Source: JAJTCH01 sp040386195
GTDB taxonomy: Bacteria > Pseudomonadota > Alphaproteobacteria > Rickettsiales > UBA1997
DNA: 43,608 nt
Assembly: GCA_040386195.1 (NCBI GenBank)
Contig: JAZKFV010000019.1
Location: forward strand, 1 to 43,608
Direction: 5' to 3'
The notes beneath the pieces were generated by a model. That model ran no database searches. It was not told the origin of the DNA and saw only the letters and a program-made list of their open reading frames with translations. Both the position numbers and the translations under genes were made by a program. This document shows positions 33,322 through 40,685 of this stretch, piece after piece; position 1 is the first letter of the stretch, and the number at the start of each line of letters is the position of its first letter.

Positions 33322-34271
33322 TAAAATTTATAACCAACAATAAATTTAAAAATCTGTCCAGCCTCTAATTGATTGCCTCGAACATTATAATAAATTGGCA
33401 ATTCTATATCGGCGTAGAATTTAAAATTCTTAGTTTGCAGTTCAATTCCCGGCGCAAACATTAAACGCGAATAGCCACTATTAATCAGATCAGCATTAGC
33501 ACCGTGATCTTTCAATCGATTTGAGCCAATGATTTGCAACAAAGGCGCAACTTTGGAAAATTCACCAACTTTGCCAAAATCATAAACTGTACCAATTGCT
33601 GCGTTAAATTCATCGCCCGGGCGATAATCTTTAACAATCATTATTGGTTTTTGCCAAGCACCTTGCACAAAATATCCCAACGCGCCGTTATCACTTAATT
33701 TTCCTAAATGATAAGCGCCAATAATTGCATCAGTGCTGCCAGTTCCAATCTGCATATCGCGACTATCAAAACCAGAATATTTATATTCTCCAGTTGGCAA
33801 TTTTACTCCAAAAGTTAAGCCGGTTGACATATCAGAAAAGAAACCTGAATAGTTGGCGGTTAAACGCACATCACCAATTGAACGGTTTGAATTTGTGGTT
33901 AAAGCAGATTCTTCATCATGATGATCGTGATCATGGCTGCCTTGCATTTCAACTTGGCGATCAAGATAAGGAATTCGCAAAGTTAAACCCCAAGAACGAT
34001 TAAAATTATATTGCAAACCAGCAGTCATAATTTGGGTTTGAATTTTTTTATCTTCGTTATTGTCTGCAGAAGCTGATTTGGTGCCATGCCAATTTTGGTT
34101 TTGATTAATGTAGTCATACTCAAAAAACGCCAAACCGCCTGATCCTGAAGGAATCAATGCGCTGGTAGAAACATCAAAAACTCCACAACCGCAAGCGCAA
34201 GCAGCGGCGTTTTTGGTTGCAGCAATAATAAGAAGCGCCGTCAAAATGCTGGCAATAAATTTAGATTTCAT
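33321..34271 (-). CDS. Outer-membrane barrel-like protein with N-terminal CACGCG motif
   Basis: About 316 residues from the ATG at 34271 (a TTG start 12 nt upstream is less likely). A signal peptide ends near NAAA, and the mature protein begins with a CACGCGVFDVS cluster. The rest has alternating hydrophobic strands and ends in IFKFIVGYKF, typical of an outer-membrane barrel or autotransporter-like channel. A loop near residues 115-130 is very His/Asp-rich (SHDHDHHDEE), a plausible metal-binding site. The protein family is not one I can name; similar CGCG-leading barrels occur beside metal transporters. It is the first gene of the eight-gene run and 152 bp from the divergent mlaE. Confidence 0.78.
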   Translation of the reverse strand: MKSKFIASILTALLIIAATKNAAACACGCGVFDVSTSALIPSGSGGLAFFEYDYINQNQNWHGTKSASADNNEDKKIQTQIMTAGLQYNFNRSWGLTLRIPYLDRQVEMQGSHDHDHHDEESALTTNSNRSIGDVRLTANYSGFFSDMSTGLTFGVKLPTGEYKYSGFDSRDMQIGTGSTDAIIGAYHLGKLSDNGALGYFVQGAWQKPIMIVKDYRPGDEFNAAIGTVYDFGKVGEFSKVAPLLQIIGSNRLKDHGANADLINSGYSRLMFAPGIELQTKNFKFYADIELPIYYNVRGNQLEAGQIFKFIVGYKF

Positions 34272-34302
34272 AATTTTTATCAAAACTGTTAAACCATTAG
34301 AA

Positions 34303-34368
34303 CTTTGAATTTAAAGAGCCGGTGATTATTTTCTGATTAAATTTAATTTCAAGTTTATTTTTGAAATT
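34303..34368. promoter_or_regulatory. Possible operators between the metal locus and mlaE
   Basis: Two dyads lie in the divergent intergenic region: CTTTGAATTTAAAG (34303-34316) and AATTTCAA/TTGAAATT (34345-34352 and 34361-34368, 8-nt spacer). Either could be a binding site for a Fur/Zur-like repressor of the metal-uptake locus, but neither matches a consensus I can name and AT-rich DNA yields such dyads by chance. Confidence 0.25.
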
Positions 34369-34389
34369 CACCCAATATTATTAGCCGCC

Positions 34390-34417
34390 AATCATTAATC
34401 ATTAATCATTAATCATT
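34390..34417. repeat. Four tandem 7-bp repeats upstream of mlaE
   Basis: Four perfect copies of AATCATT in a row, ending 6 bp before the mlaE start codon. They occupy the place where a ribosome-binding site would normally lie. Copy-number change could alter spacing of the leader. Confidence 0.85.
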
Positions 34418-34423
34418 ATAAAT

Positions 34424-35194
34424 ATGAATTTTGTCGCTCAAATCGGTTCAATCACCTTGGCTTATTTATCTCGCATCGGACAAATTGGTATATTTATTGC
34501 CAGCGCAGTCAAACACTGTTTTTTGCCGCCATTTTATCCACGCTTAATTCTCAAACAAATCATTCAAATCGGCTATTTTTCTTTGCCGGTAGTTGGTTTG
34601 ACCGCAATATTTTCTGGCGCAGTTTTGGCGCTACAAAGCTATTCCGGCTTTTCTCGTTTCAACGCCGAAAGCACCATTGCCACCGTCGTAGTTTTATCGA
34701 TCACCCGCGAACTAGGGCCAGTTCTAGCTGGATTAATGGTTGCCGGCAGAGTTGGTGCTTCAATGGCTGCCGAAATTGGCACTATGAAAGTGACCGAACA
34801 AATCGACGCGCTGACCACACTTTCTACCAATCCAGTAAAATATCTGGTTGTTCCCAGAGTTATTGCTGGTGTTTTAATGCTGCCATTTTTAGTTTTGATT
34901 GCCGATATTATTGGCGTGATGGGCGGTTATCTGGTAAGCGTCTATGAGCTTGGCTTCTCCGCTGGTCCATATTTGCGCAATACTTTTGAATTTTTAAAAG
35001 CAATCGATGTTATCTCTGGATTAACCAAAGCCGCATTTTTTGGCTTTATCATCACCACAATGGGTTGCTATTGGGGCTATAATTCTAAGGGCGGCGCCGA
35101 AGGTGTTGGTATCGCCACAACTAACGCAGTTGTGAGTTCTTCAATTACGATTTTAATTGTAAATTATATCATTACCGGCTGGTTCTTTAACTAA
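34424..35194 (+). CDS. mlaE: MlaE-type ABC transporter permease for phospholipid trafficking
   Basis: A 256-residue permease with five to six membrane helices. The MlaE signature is present: LSITRELGPVLAGLMVAGRVGASMAAEIGTM (short form: RELGPVL, GRVGAS, EIGTM) and the later GVGIATTNAVV. In the Mla system it works with the MlaF ATPase and MlaD to move phospholipids between membranes and keep outer-membrane asymmetry. Neither mlaF nor mlaD follows; comEC starts 5 bp after its stop instead. No usual ribosome site is visible in front of the ATG. Confidence 0.9.
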   Translation: MNFVAQIGSITLAYLSRIGQIGIFIASAVKHCFLPPFYPRLILKQIIQIGYFSLPVVGLTAIFSGAVLALQSYSGFSRFNAESTIATVVVLSITRELGPVLAGLMVAGRVGASMAAEIGTMKVTEQIDALTTLSTNPVKYLVVPRVIAGVLMLPFLVLIADIIGVMGGYLVSVYELGFSAGPYLRNTFEFLKAIDVISGLTKAAFFGFIITTMGCYWGYNSKGGAEGVGIATTNAVVSSSITILIVNYIITGWFFN

Positions 35195-35199
35195 TCAAA

Positions 35200-37608
35200 A
35201 TGCCATTCCTCACCCGGATAAAAACCTCATTTTTTAATGACCAAGACTGTTGGATTCTCTGGCTGCCAGTCTTTTTTGGCGCGGGAATTATTTTCTATTT
35301 TTACTTTCCAAATAATTCTTATCTCTTCCCCCTCGCCTTATTTTTATCGGCGATATCTTTAATTATAATTTTTCAAGAACAGCTAAAAAACCTTTTATTT
35401 ATTGCTTTGGCAACTTTTCTAATTGGATTTTTATGGACAAAATTCTATACCGAAAAAATCGCCTACACTCCAAAAATCGAATATAAATTCTACGCCACAG
35501 CAATTGGCCTGGTTGACGATATTAACAGTTTTTACAATCCAATTTTAAAACGAAACTCCGCTCAAATTGTTTTGAAAGATTTGGCTTTATATAAGGCAGG
35601 AAGCGTTTCGGATGATGTGATAATCAAAAAAGAAAAACCGAAAAAAGTTAAAAAGAAAAAACCTAAAAAACCACGCAAAAAAAGGAAAAAGAAAATTAGT
35701 AACGATGTCATCCTGAGCGAAGCGAAGGATCTCGCCAATCAGCAAGAGATCCTTCGCTTCGCTCAGGATGACAAGATTAAACAGGATGACAACATTGAAC
35801 AGGATGACAAAATTAAAAAAGAACCTCGTAAAAAAATTAAAAAACCTAAACCCAAAAAATCAAAAAAAGAAAATAAAACCGTCATCAAAAGTTATTTAAA
35901 CGTTGTTGGCTATCAAGAAATTGACCGAGAATTTTTGAGCATAGATTATAAATCACAAAATCAAAACTGGCTTGGCAATAGATATATCAAGGCTCCACAA
36001 AAAGTTCTCTTGAGCGTTAATACTCAAATGAGTGATGTAAAAATTGGCGACATAATTCAAACTCGGGTAGTTTTAGAACCTTTCAAACCACCATATTTTC
36101 CGGGAGGTTATGACAAAGGTTTTGAAAATTATTTTAAAGGAATTGGCGGCGAAGGTTATGCGGCGTCGAATTTGAAAGTTTTAAAAGCGCGCAATGAAAA
36201 TAGTTTTTTCCAAGATATAAAAATTCTCCGCCAAAATATCGCCCGCAAAATTCTCGACCAAATGGATGAACAAGGCGGCACAATGGCGGTGGCGCTTTTG
36301 GTTGGGGCGCAAAATTTAATTAAACCGGATGTAATGCAAGCAATGCGCAATTCTGGGTTGGCGCATTTAATTTCAATTTCAGGTTTGCATTTCACTTTGG
36401 CAGCGGGAATTTTTTTCTTCTCGGTGCGTTTTCTTTTAAGCCTCAATCAATATTTAACTCTGAATTACGACATCAAAAAAATCTCCGCCTTAATTGCAAT
36501 TTTCGCCGGCTTTTTCTATTTACTTCTCGCCGATATGCCAGTTCCAGCGGTTCGATCGTTCATTATCATTGCTTTAATTTTCAGCGCCATTTTGCTCGAT
36601 TTAAAACCTGACGCTTTTCGCTCCACTACTTTTGCGGCTCTGGCAATTTTAATTTTTTCTCCTAACGCAATTTTTTCAGTCAGTTTTCAACTCTCTTTCG
36701 CAGCAATTTTAGCCTTGATTGTCTTGGCAGATTTAAGCAAACCAATTCATATCAACTCTTCTTCGCGTCCAGTTTATCTAAAATTTTTCTTTTATTTTTT
36801 AGGAATCGTTCTGTCTTCCCTCGCCGCCACTCTTGCCACCACGCCATTTTCAATTTATCATTTCAACAATTTTATTTCCTACGGCGCATTAGCAAATCTG
36901 GCTGCAATTCCTATCGCTTCTTTCATCACAATGCCTTGCGGATTTTTAGCTTTGCTTTTAATGCCTTTCGGAATTGAAAAATTCGCGCTTTATCCAATGC
37001 AAATTTCCATCCATTGGATCATTGATATTGCGGGCTATGTCGCGGCAATGCCTAATTCATATTTAACCATCAAAGCAATTTCTCCTTTATCTTTTGGAAT
37101 AATTATTTTTGGTGGTTTGTGGTTAATGCTCTGGAAAAAAACTTGGCGGCTTTTGGGATTAATTCCAATTAGTTTGGGAATTTATTTAGCTTATCAAACT
37201 CCAATTCCCAATTTGCTAATTGATCAAAATAAAAAGATGGTCGCATTTTATGATCACAAAAAATTAATTTTCTTAAAACCAACCAAAAGCAAGCAAGCGA
37301 TGGTTTGGGCGAAGAAATTGGGATTAAATGAATTTAAAAATATTGACGATTTAAATGAGGAAGAAAAACAAAATTTACAAATGAATTGTGAGCAGAATTT
37401 TTGTGAATTTTTGCTGCAAGAAAAACGGATTTTGGTTTTGAGTGGCAGAAATAAAATTGATGAAGTTTGTCAAAATGACTATGATATTGTGGTGAATATC
37501 AGCAAAAAATATCAATTACCAAAATGCTTTTTGAACACCAAAACATTGATCGATAATGGCGATTCTAAAGAAACTAATCTAATCTTCATCCAACCTCAAA
37601 GCCGCTAA
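35200..37608 (+). CDS. comEC: ComEC/Rec2-family DNA uptake channel protein
   Basis: An 802-residue polytopic protein with the DUF4131 periplasmic region at the N-terminus, the competence domain (about 335-620, including ALLVGAQNLIKPDVMQAMRNSGLAHLISISGLHF, described here as the conserved S-G-x-x-H-L-x-x-I-S-G-L-H motif) and a C-terminal tail without a metallo-beta-lactamase fold. It is the family member that transports single-stranded DNA across the inner membrane in competent bacteria. Residues about 141-227 are an insertion of Lys-rich segments on both sides of palindromic element A, in the soluble domain. It is 5 bp from mlaE and its 3' end overlaps the convergent lepA by 30 bp. Whether it works in DNA uptake here is unknown. 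Confidence 0.88.
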   Translation: MPFLTRIKTSFFNDQDCWILWLPVFFGAGIIFYFYFPNNSYLFPLALFLSAISLIIIFQEQLKNLLFIALATFLIGFLWTKFYTEKIAYTPKIEYKFYATAIGLVDDINSFYNPILKRNSAQIVLKDLALYKAGSVSDDVIIKKEKPKKVKKKKPKKPRKKRKKKISNDVILSEAKDLANQQEILRFAQDDKIKQDDNIEQDDKIKKEPRKKIKKPKPKKSKKENKTVIKSYLNVVGYQEIDREFLSIDYKSQNQNWLGNRYIKAPQKVLLSVNTQMSDVKIGDIIQTRVVLEPFKPPYFPGGYDKGFENYFKGIGGEGYAASNLKVLKARNENSFFQDIKILRQNIARKILDQMDEQGGTMAVALLVGAQNLIKPDVMQAMRNSGLAHLISISGLHFTLAAGIFFFSVRFLLSLNQYLTLNYDIKKISALIAIFAGFFYLLLADMPVPAVRSFIIIALIFSAILLDLKPDAFRSTTFAALAILIFSPNAIFSVSFQLSFAAILALIVLADLSKPIHINSSSRPVYLKFFFYFLGIVLSSLAATLATTPFSIYHFNNFISYGALANLAAIPIASFITMPCGFLALLLMPFGIEKFALYPMQISIHWIIDIAGYVAAMPNSYLTIKAISPLSFGIIIFGGLWLMLWKKTWRLLGLIPISLGIYLAYQTPIPNLLIDQNKKMVAFYDHKKLIFLKPTKSKQAMVWAKKLGLNEFKNIDDLNEEEKQNLQMNCEQNFCEFLLQEKRILVLSGRNKIDEVCQNDYDIVVNISKKYQLPKCFLNTKTLIDNGDSKETNLIFIQPQSR
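35706..35817. repeat. Palindromic element A inside comEC with three 18-bp tandem units
   Basis: Perfect 28-bp arms (35706-35733 and 35746-35773) with a 12-nt loop. The end of the right arm continues into three 18-bp units CAGGATGACA + 8 nt (35764-35781, 35782-35799, 35800-35817). All is read in frame: VILSEAKDL...EILRFAQDD, then hexapeptides QDDKIK, QDDNIE, QDDKIK. Lys-rich sequence flanks both sides. Confidence 0.95.
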
Positions 37609-39414
37609 AAACGCGCTTTGCGGGATTTCTACATTGCCAATTTCACGCATTTTCTTTTTACCTTTTTTCTGCTTATCCAACAATTTTCTTTTCCGCGAAA
37701 CGTCGCCGCCATAACATTTTGCGGTTACATCTTTGCGCATTGCAGAAACAGTTTCGCGCGCCACAATTTTACCACCAATTGCCGCTTGAATGGCAATGTT
37801 GAACATTTGTTTTGGAATTAATTCTTTAAGCTTAGCACATAAAGCGCGACCTCTGCCTTCGGCGCGGCTTTTGTGAACGATGATGGAAAGTGCATCAACT
37901 GGTTCGGCATTAACTAAAATTGATAATTTGCACAAATCGGATTTTTCATAACCATCCATGTGCCAATCAAAGCTGGCATAGCCTCTGGAGCAAGATTTTA
38001 AGCGATCGTAAAAATCATAAACCACCTCGTTGAGTGGCAAACGATAAACCACCATGGCGCGGTCACCAACATAAGATAAATCTTTTTGAATGCCGCGTTT
38101 GGTAGTGCAAAGTTCTAAAATTGAACCGAGATATTCGTCTGGAGTCATAATTGTCGCCATGATCCACGGCTCTTCCATATAATCAATTTTTTGCGGATCA
38201 GGCATTTCGGCTGGGCTGTGAACGAAGAGTAAATCTTTTAGTTTTTCTTCGTCAGACAAATTACGAGTGCGTTGGCTGTAGATTTTGTAAATTACTGACG
38301 GCGCCGTGGTGATTAAATCCAAATCGAATTCGCGTTCTAATCTTTCGATAACAATTTCTAAATGCAACAATCCCAAAAACCCGCAGCGAAAGCCATAGCC
38401 AAGCGCCGAAGAAGTTTCAGTTTCAAATTCAAAACTGGCATCGTTCAAATGTAATTTGCCCAAAGCATCACGAAATTTTTCAAAATCTGAAGCATCAATT
38501 GGATAAATTCCGCAAAAAACTACTGGTTTATTTTGTTTAAAACCAGTCAGCGGCTTAACATTTTCAGCAGTTGAAAGTGTGATTGTGTCGCCAACTTTAC
38601 AATCTGCCACTTGTTTAATTTGCCCGTTGATAAACCCAATTTCGCCAGCGCTTAATTGATCACACAAAACTTTTTTCGGTGTAAAATAACCAACTCCATC
38701 AACTTGATAAACCGCGCCGTTGCTGAGCATTTTAATCTTTTGTCCTTTCTTCAAAATTCCATCCAAAACCCGCACCAACACAATAACACCCAAATATGGA
38801 TCATACCAGCTATCCACCAACAAAGCTTTGAGTTCACCATTCACATCGCCTTTTGGCGCTGGCAATTTATGCACAATCGCTTCAAGAGTTTCCTTAATTC
38901 CCTGCCCTGTTTTTGCTGAAACTAAAATTGCTTCCGAAGCATCAATGCCAATCACTTCTTCAATTTGTTTTTTAACTTTATCCGGATCTGAAGCTGGCAA
39001 ATCAATCTTGTTGAGCACTGGCACAATCTCGTGGTTATTATCAATTGCCTGATAAACATTCGCCAAAGTTTGTGCTTCCACACCTTGAGTTGAATCGACC
39101 ACCAAAATTGATCCTTCGCAAGCAGCCAGCGAGCGGCTCACCTCATAAGCAAAATCCACATGTCCGGGAGTGTCCATTAAATTGAGCATATATTCCAAAC
39201 CATCATCCGCCTTATAAATCAATCGCACCGTTTGCGCCTTAATCGTGATGCCGCGCTCCTTTTCAATATCCATAGAATCCAAAACCTGCGCCGTCATTTC
39301 ACGAATCTCAAGCCCGCCACAATCTTGAATCAAACGATCAGAAAGGGTTGATTTGCCGTGGTCAATATGAGCAACAATAGAAAAGTTACGAATGCGACTT
39401 AATGGAATATTCAT
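37579..39414 (-). CDS. lepA: Elongation factor 4 (LepA), back-translocating GTPase
   Basis: A 611-residue translational GTPase, close to the typical 600. G1 is AHIDHGKST (about 15-23), the switch region follows with RGITIKAQTV, G3 is DTPGHVDF and G4 is NKIDLP. The LepA-specific C-terminal domain is present (SYVGDRAMVVYRLPLNEVVYDFYDRLKS, described briefly as the Y-x-L-P-L-N-E segment, and the Lys-rich KRKLLDKQKKGKKKMR). LepA associates with ribosomes and aids translation under stress. It converges with comEC, overlapping by 30 bp. Confidence 0.97.
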   Translation of the reverse strand: MNIPLSRIRNFSIVAHIDHGKSTLSDRLIQDCGGLEIREMTAQVLDSMDIEKERGITIKAQTVRLIYKADDGLEYMLNLMDTPGHVDFAYEVSRSLAACEGSILVVDSTQGVEAQTLANVYQAIDNNHEIVPVLNKIDLPASDPDKVKKQIEEVIGIDASEAILVSAKTGQGIKETLEAIVHKLPAPKGDVNGELKALLVDSWYDPYLGVIVLVRVLDGILKKGQKIKMLSNGAVYQVDGVGYFTPKKVLCDQLSAGEIGFINGQIKQVADCKVGDTITLSTAENVKPLTGFKQNKPVVFCGIYPIDASDFEKFRDALGKLHLNDASFEFETETSSALGYGFRCGFLGLLHLEIVIERLEREFDLDLITTAPSVIYKIYSQRTRNLSDEEKLKDLLFVHSPAEMPDPQKIDYMEEPWIMATIMTPDEYLGSILELCTTKRGIQKDLSYVGDRAMVVYRLPLNEVVYDFYDRLKSCSRGYASFDWHMDGYEKSDLCKLSILVNAEPVDALSIIVHKSRAEGRGRALCAKLKELIPKQMFNIAIQAAIGGKIVARETVSAMRKDVTAKCYGGDVSRKRKLLDKQKKGKKKMREIGNVEIPQSAFLAALRLDED

Positions 39415-39491
39415 TTTTGGGAAAATTTAATGGAGAAATAAAGGAGGGAAAATAAAGGATGGGAGGTTAATTTGCAATTGATTGGTACAGC

Positions 39492-39567
39492 TTGACTTTT
39501 TTACTAGTTAAAAGAAAATTAAATTTCTTATTAGACCACCACAACCATTTAACCCAACAATCATATG
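39492..39567 (+). repeat. Direct repeat, copy 1, upstream of the YhcG nuclease gene
   Basis: A 76-nt stretch running from TTGACTTTTTTAC to the start codon of the nuclease gene. It matches 40610-40685 without gaps at about 58 of 76 positions; identical blocks include TTGACTTTTTTAC, TTAAAAGAAAATT, CACAACCA and AATCATATG. In the aligned frame copy 1 ends a reading frame with LDFFTS-stop, mirroring the IDFFTH-stop end of the nuclease in copy 2. Confidence 0.85.
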
Positions 39568-40629
39568 ACCACCAAACCAGACAAGTCCTACGCTCAGCTT
39601 ATTCAAGAATTAAAACAGGAAATAAAATCTTCCCAAATCAAAGCCCATTTAGCGGTGAATCGGGAGTTGATTTTGCTTTATTTCAAAATTGGTAAAGCGA
39701 TTTTGGAAAAGCAGAAACAGGAAGGATGGGGGAGCAAAATTATTGAAAAAATCTCACAAGATTTAAGAATGGAATTTCCAGATATGAAAGGTTTATCCTC
39801 CTCTAATCTTTTTTATATAAGAAGGTTTGCCGAGTTTATTATCGCAGAAATCACAATTCTCCCACAACCTGTGGGAGAATTAGAATTTATACAAGAAGCT
39901 GATAAAATTGCCTTTTTCAATATTCCATGGGGACATAATAGAGAATTGTTGGATCAGCTTTCTTCCAACGATCAAAGACTTTGGTACGCCGAGCAAACCA
40001 TCAAAAACGGCTGGTCGCGTAATGTTTTGATCCATCAAATCAAAAGTGATCTTTACAAAAGACAAGTGGTTGCAGAAAAAACCCACAATTTTCATTTAAC
40101 CCTTCCAACTCCACAATCAGAACTAGCCGCCAGCTTACTCAAAGACGAATATAATTTTGAATTTTTAAGAGGCGGTGATTTTAAAGAAAGAGAATTGGAA
40201 GACCATTTAACCGACAACATCGTCAAATTTCTCCTCGAACTCGGTAAAGGATTTTCATTCGTCGGCAAGCAATATCATTTAGAAGTTGGCGGCCAAGATT
40301 TCTTTGTCGATCTACTATTCTATAATTTAGAACTCAGATGCTTTGTAGTGATCGAACTCAAAACCGGCGAATTTAAACCTGAATATGCCGGCAAATTAGG
40401 ATTTTATTTATCGGTTATCGATGAAAAACTAAAACACCAATTCGACACCGACACAATTGGCATAGTTCTTTGCACCAAAAATAACAAAGAAGTGAGCAAA
40501 CATTCGGTTAAATATATGATCAAACCAATCGGCGTTTCGGAATATAAAATTGCTGAGGAAATTACTGATAAAAAAATCAAAGCAATTGTGCCGAGCACAG
40601 AAGAGATTATTGACTTTTTTACCCATTAA
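39565..40629 (+). CDS. YhcG/DUF1016 family PD-(D/E)xK nuclease-like protein
   Basis: A 354-residue protein of the YhcG/DUF1016 family. The N-terminal helical domain (SYAQLIQELKQEIKSSQIKAH, LILLYFKIGKAILEKQ, LSSSNLFYIRRFAEF) is typical and binds DNA or partners. The C-terminal half carries a PD-(D/E)xK-like core: FFVDLLFYNLELRCFVVIELK followed by GEFKPEYAGKLGFYL (core in short form: VDLLFY, IELKTG). Family members are frequent in mobile islands and next to restriction systems. Residues near 98-117 contain a short perfect palindrome in the DNA (39855-39881). The gene is bounded by 76-nt direct repeats, and is followed by a BRO-like gene that has the same leader. Confidence 0.87.
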   Translation: MTTKPDKSYAQLIQELKQEIKSSQIKAHLAVNRELILLYFKIGKAILEKQKQEGWGSKIIEKISQDLRMEFPDMKGLSSSNLFYIRRFAEFIIAEITILPQPVGELEFIQEADKIAFFNIPWGHNRELLDQLSSNDQRLWYAEQTIKNGWSRNVLIHQIKSDLYKRQVVAEKTHNFHLTLPTPQSELAASLLKDEYNFEFLRGGDFKERELEDHLTDNIVKFLLELGKGFSFVGKQYHLEVGGQDFFVDLLFYNLELRCFVVIELKTGEFKPEYAGKLGFYLSVIDEKLKHQFDTDTIGIVLCTKNNKEVSKHSVKYMIKPIGVSEYKIAEEITDKKIKAIVPSTEEIIDFFTH

Positions 40630-40685
40630 AAGAAAATTGAAACAACAACCAAATCATCACAACCAATCAACCCAATAATCATATG
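40610..40685 (+). repeat. Direct repeat, copy 2, between the YhcG gene and the BRO-like gene
   Basis: The 76-nt partner of 39492-39567. It includes the last codons and stop of the nuclease gene and ends with the ATG of the BRO-like gene. Recombination between the two copies would excise or duplicate a unit of 1118 bp that contains the whole nuclease gene. Confidence 0.85.

Noticed and set aside
39415..39491. Purine-rich AAAGGAGGG-type stretch as a functional leader
   Set aside because: It lies upstream of lepA on the non-template side and is not placed before any start codon on the plus strand, so it cannot be a ribosome-binding site for a gene here.
39492..39520. TTGACT as a promoter -35 for the nuclease gene
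   Set aside because: No good -10 hexamer lies 16-18 bp downstream, and the same hexamer in copy 2 is part of the nuclease coding sequence.
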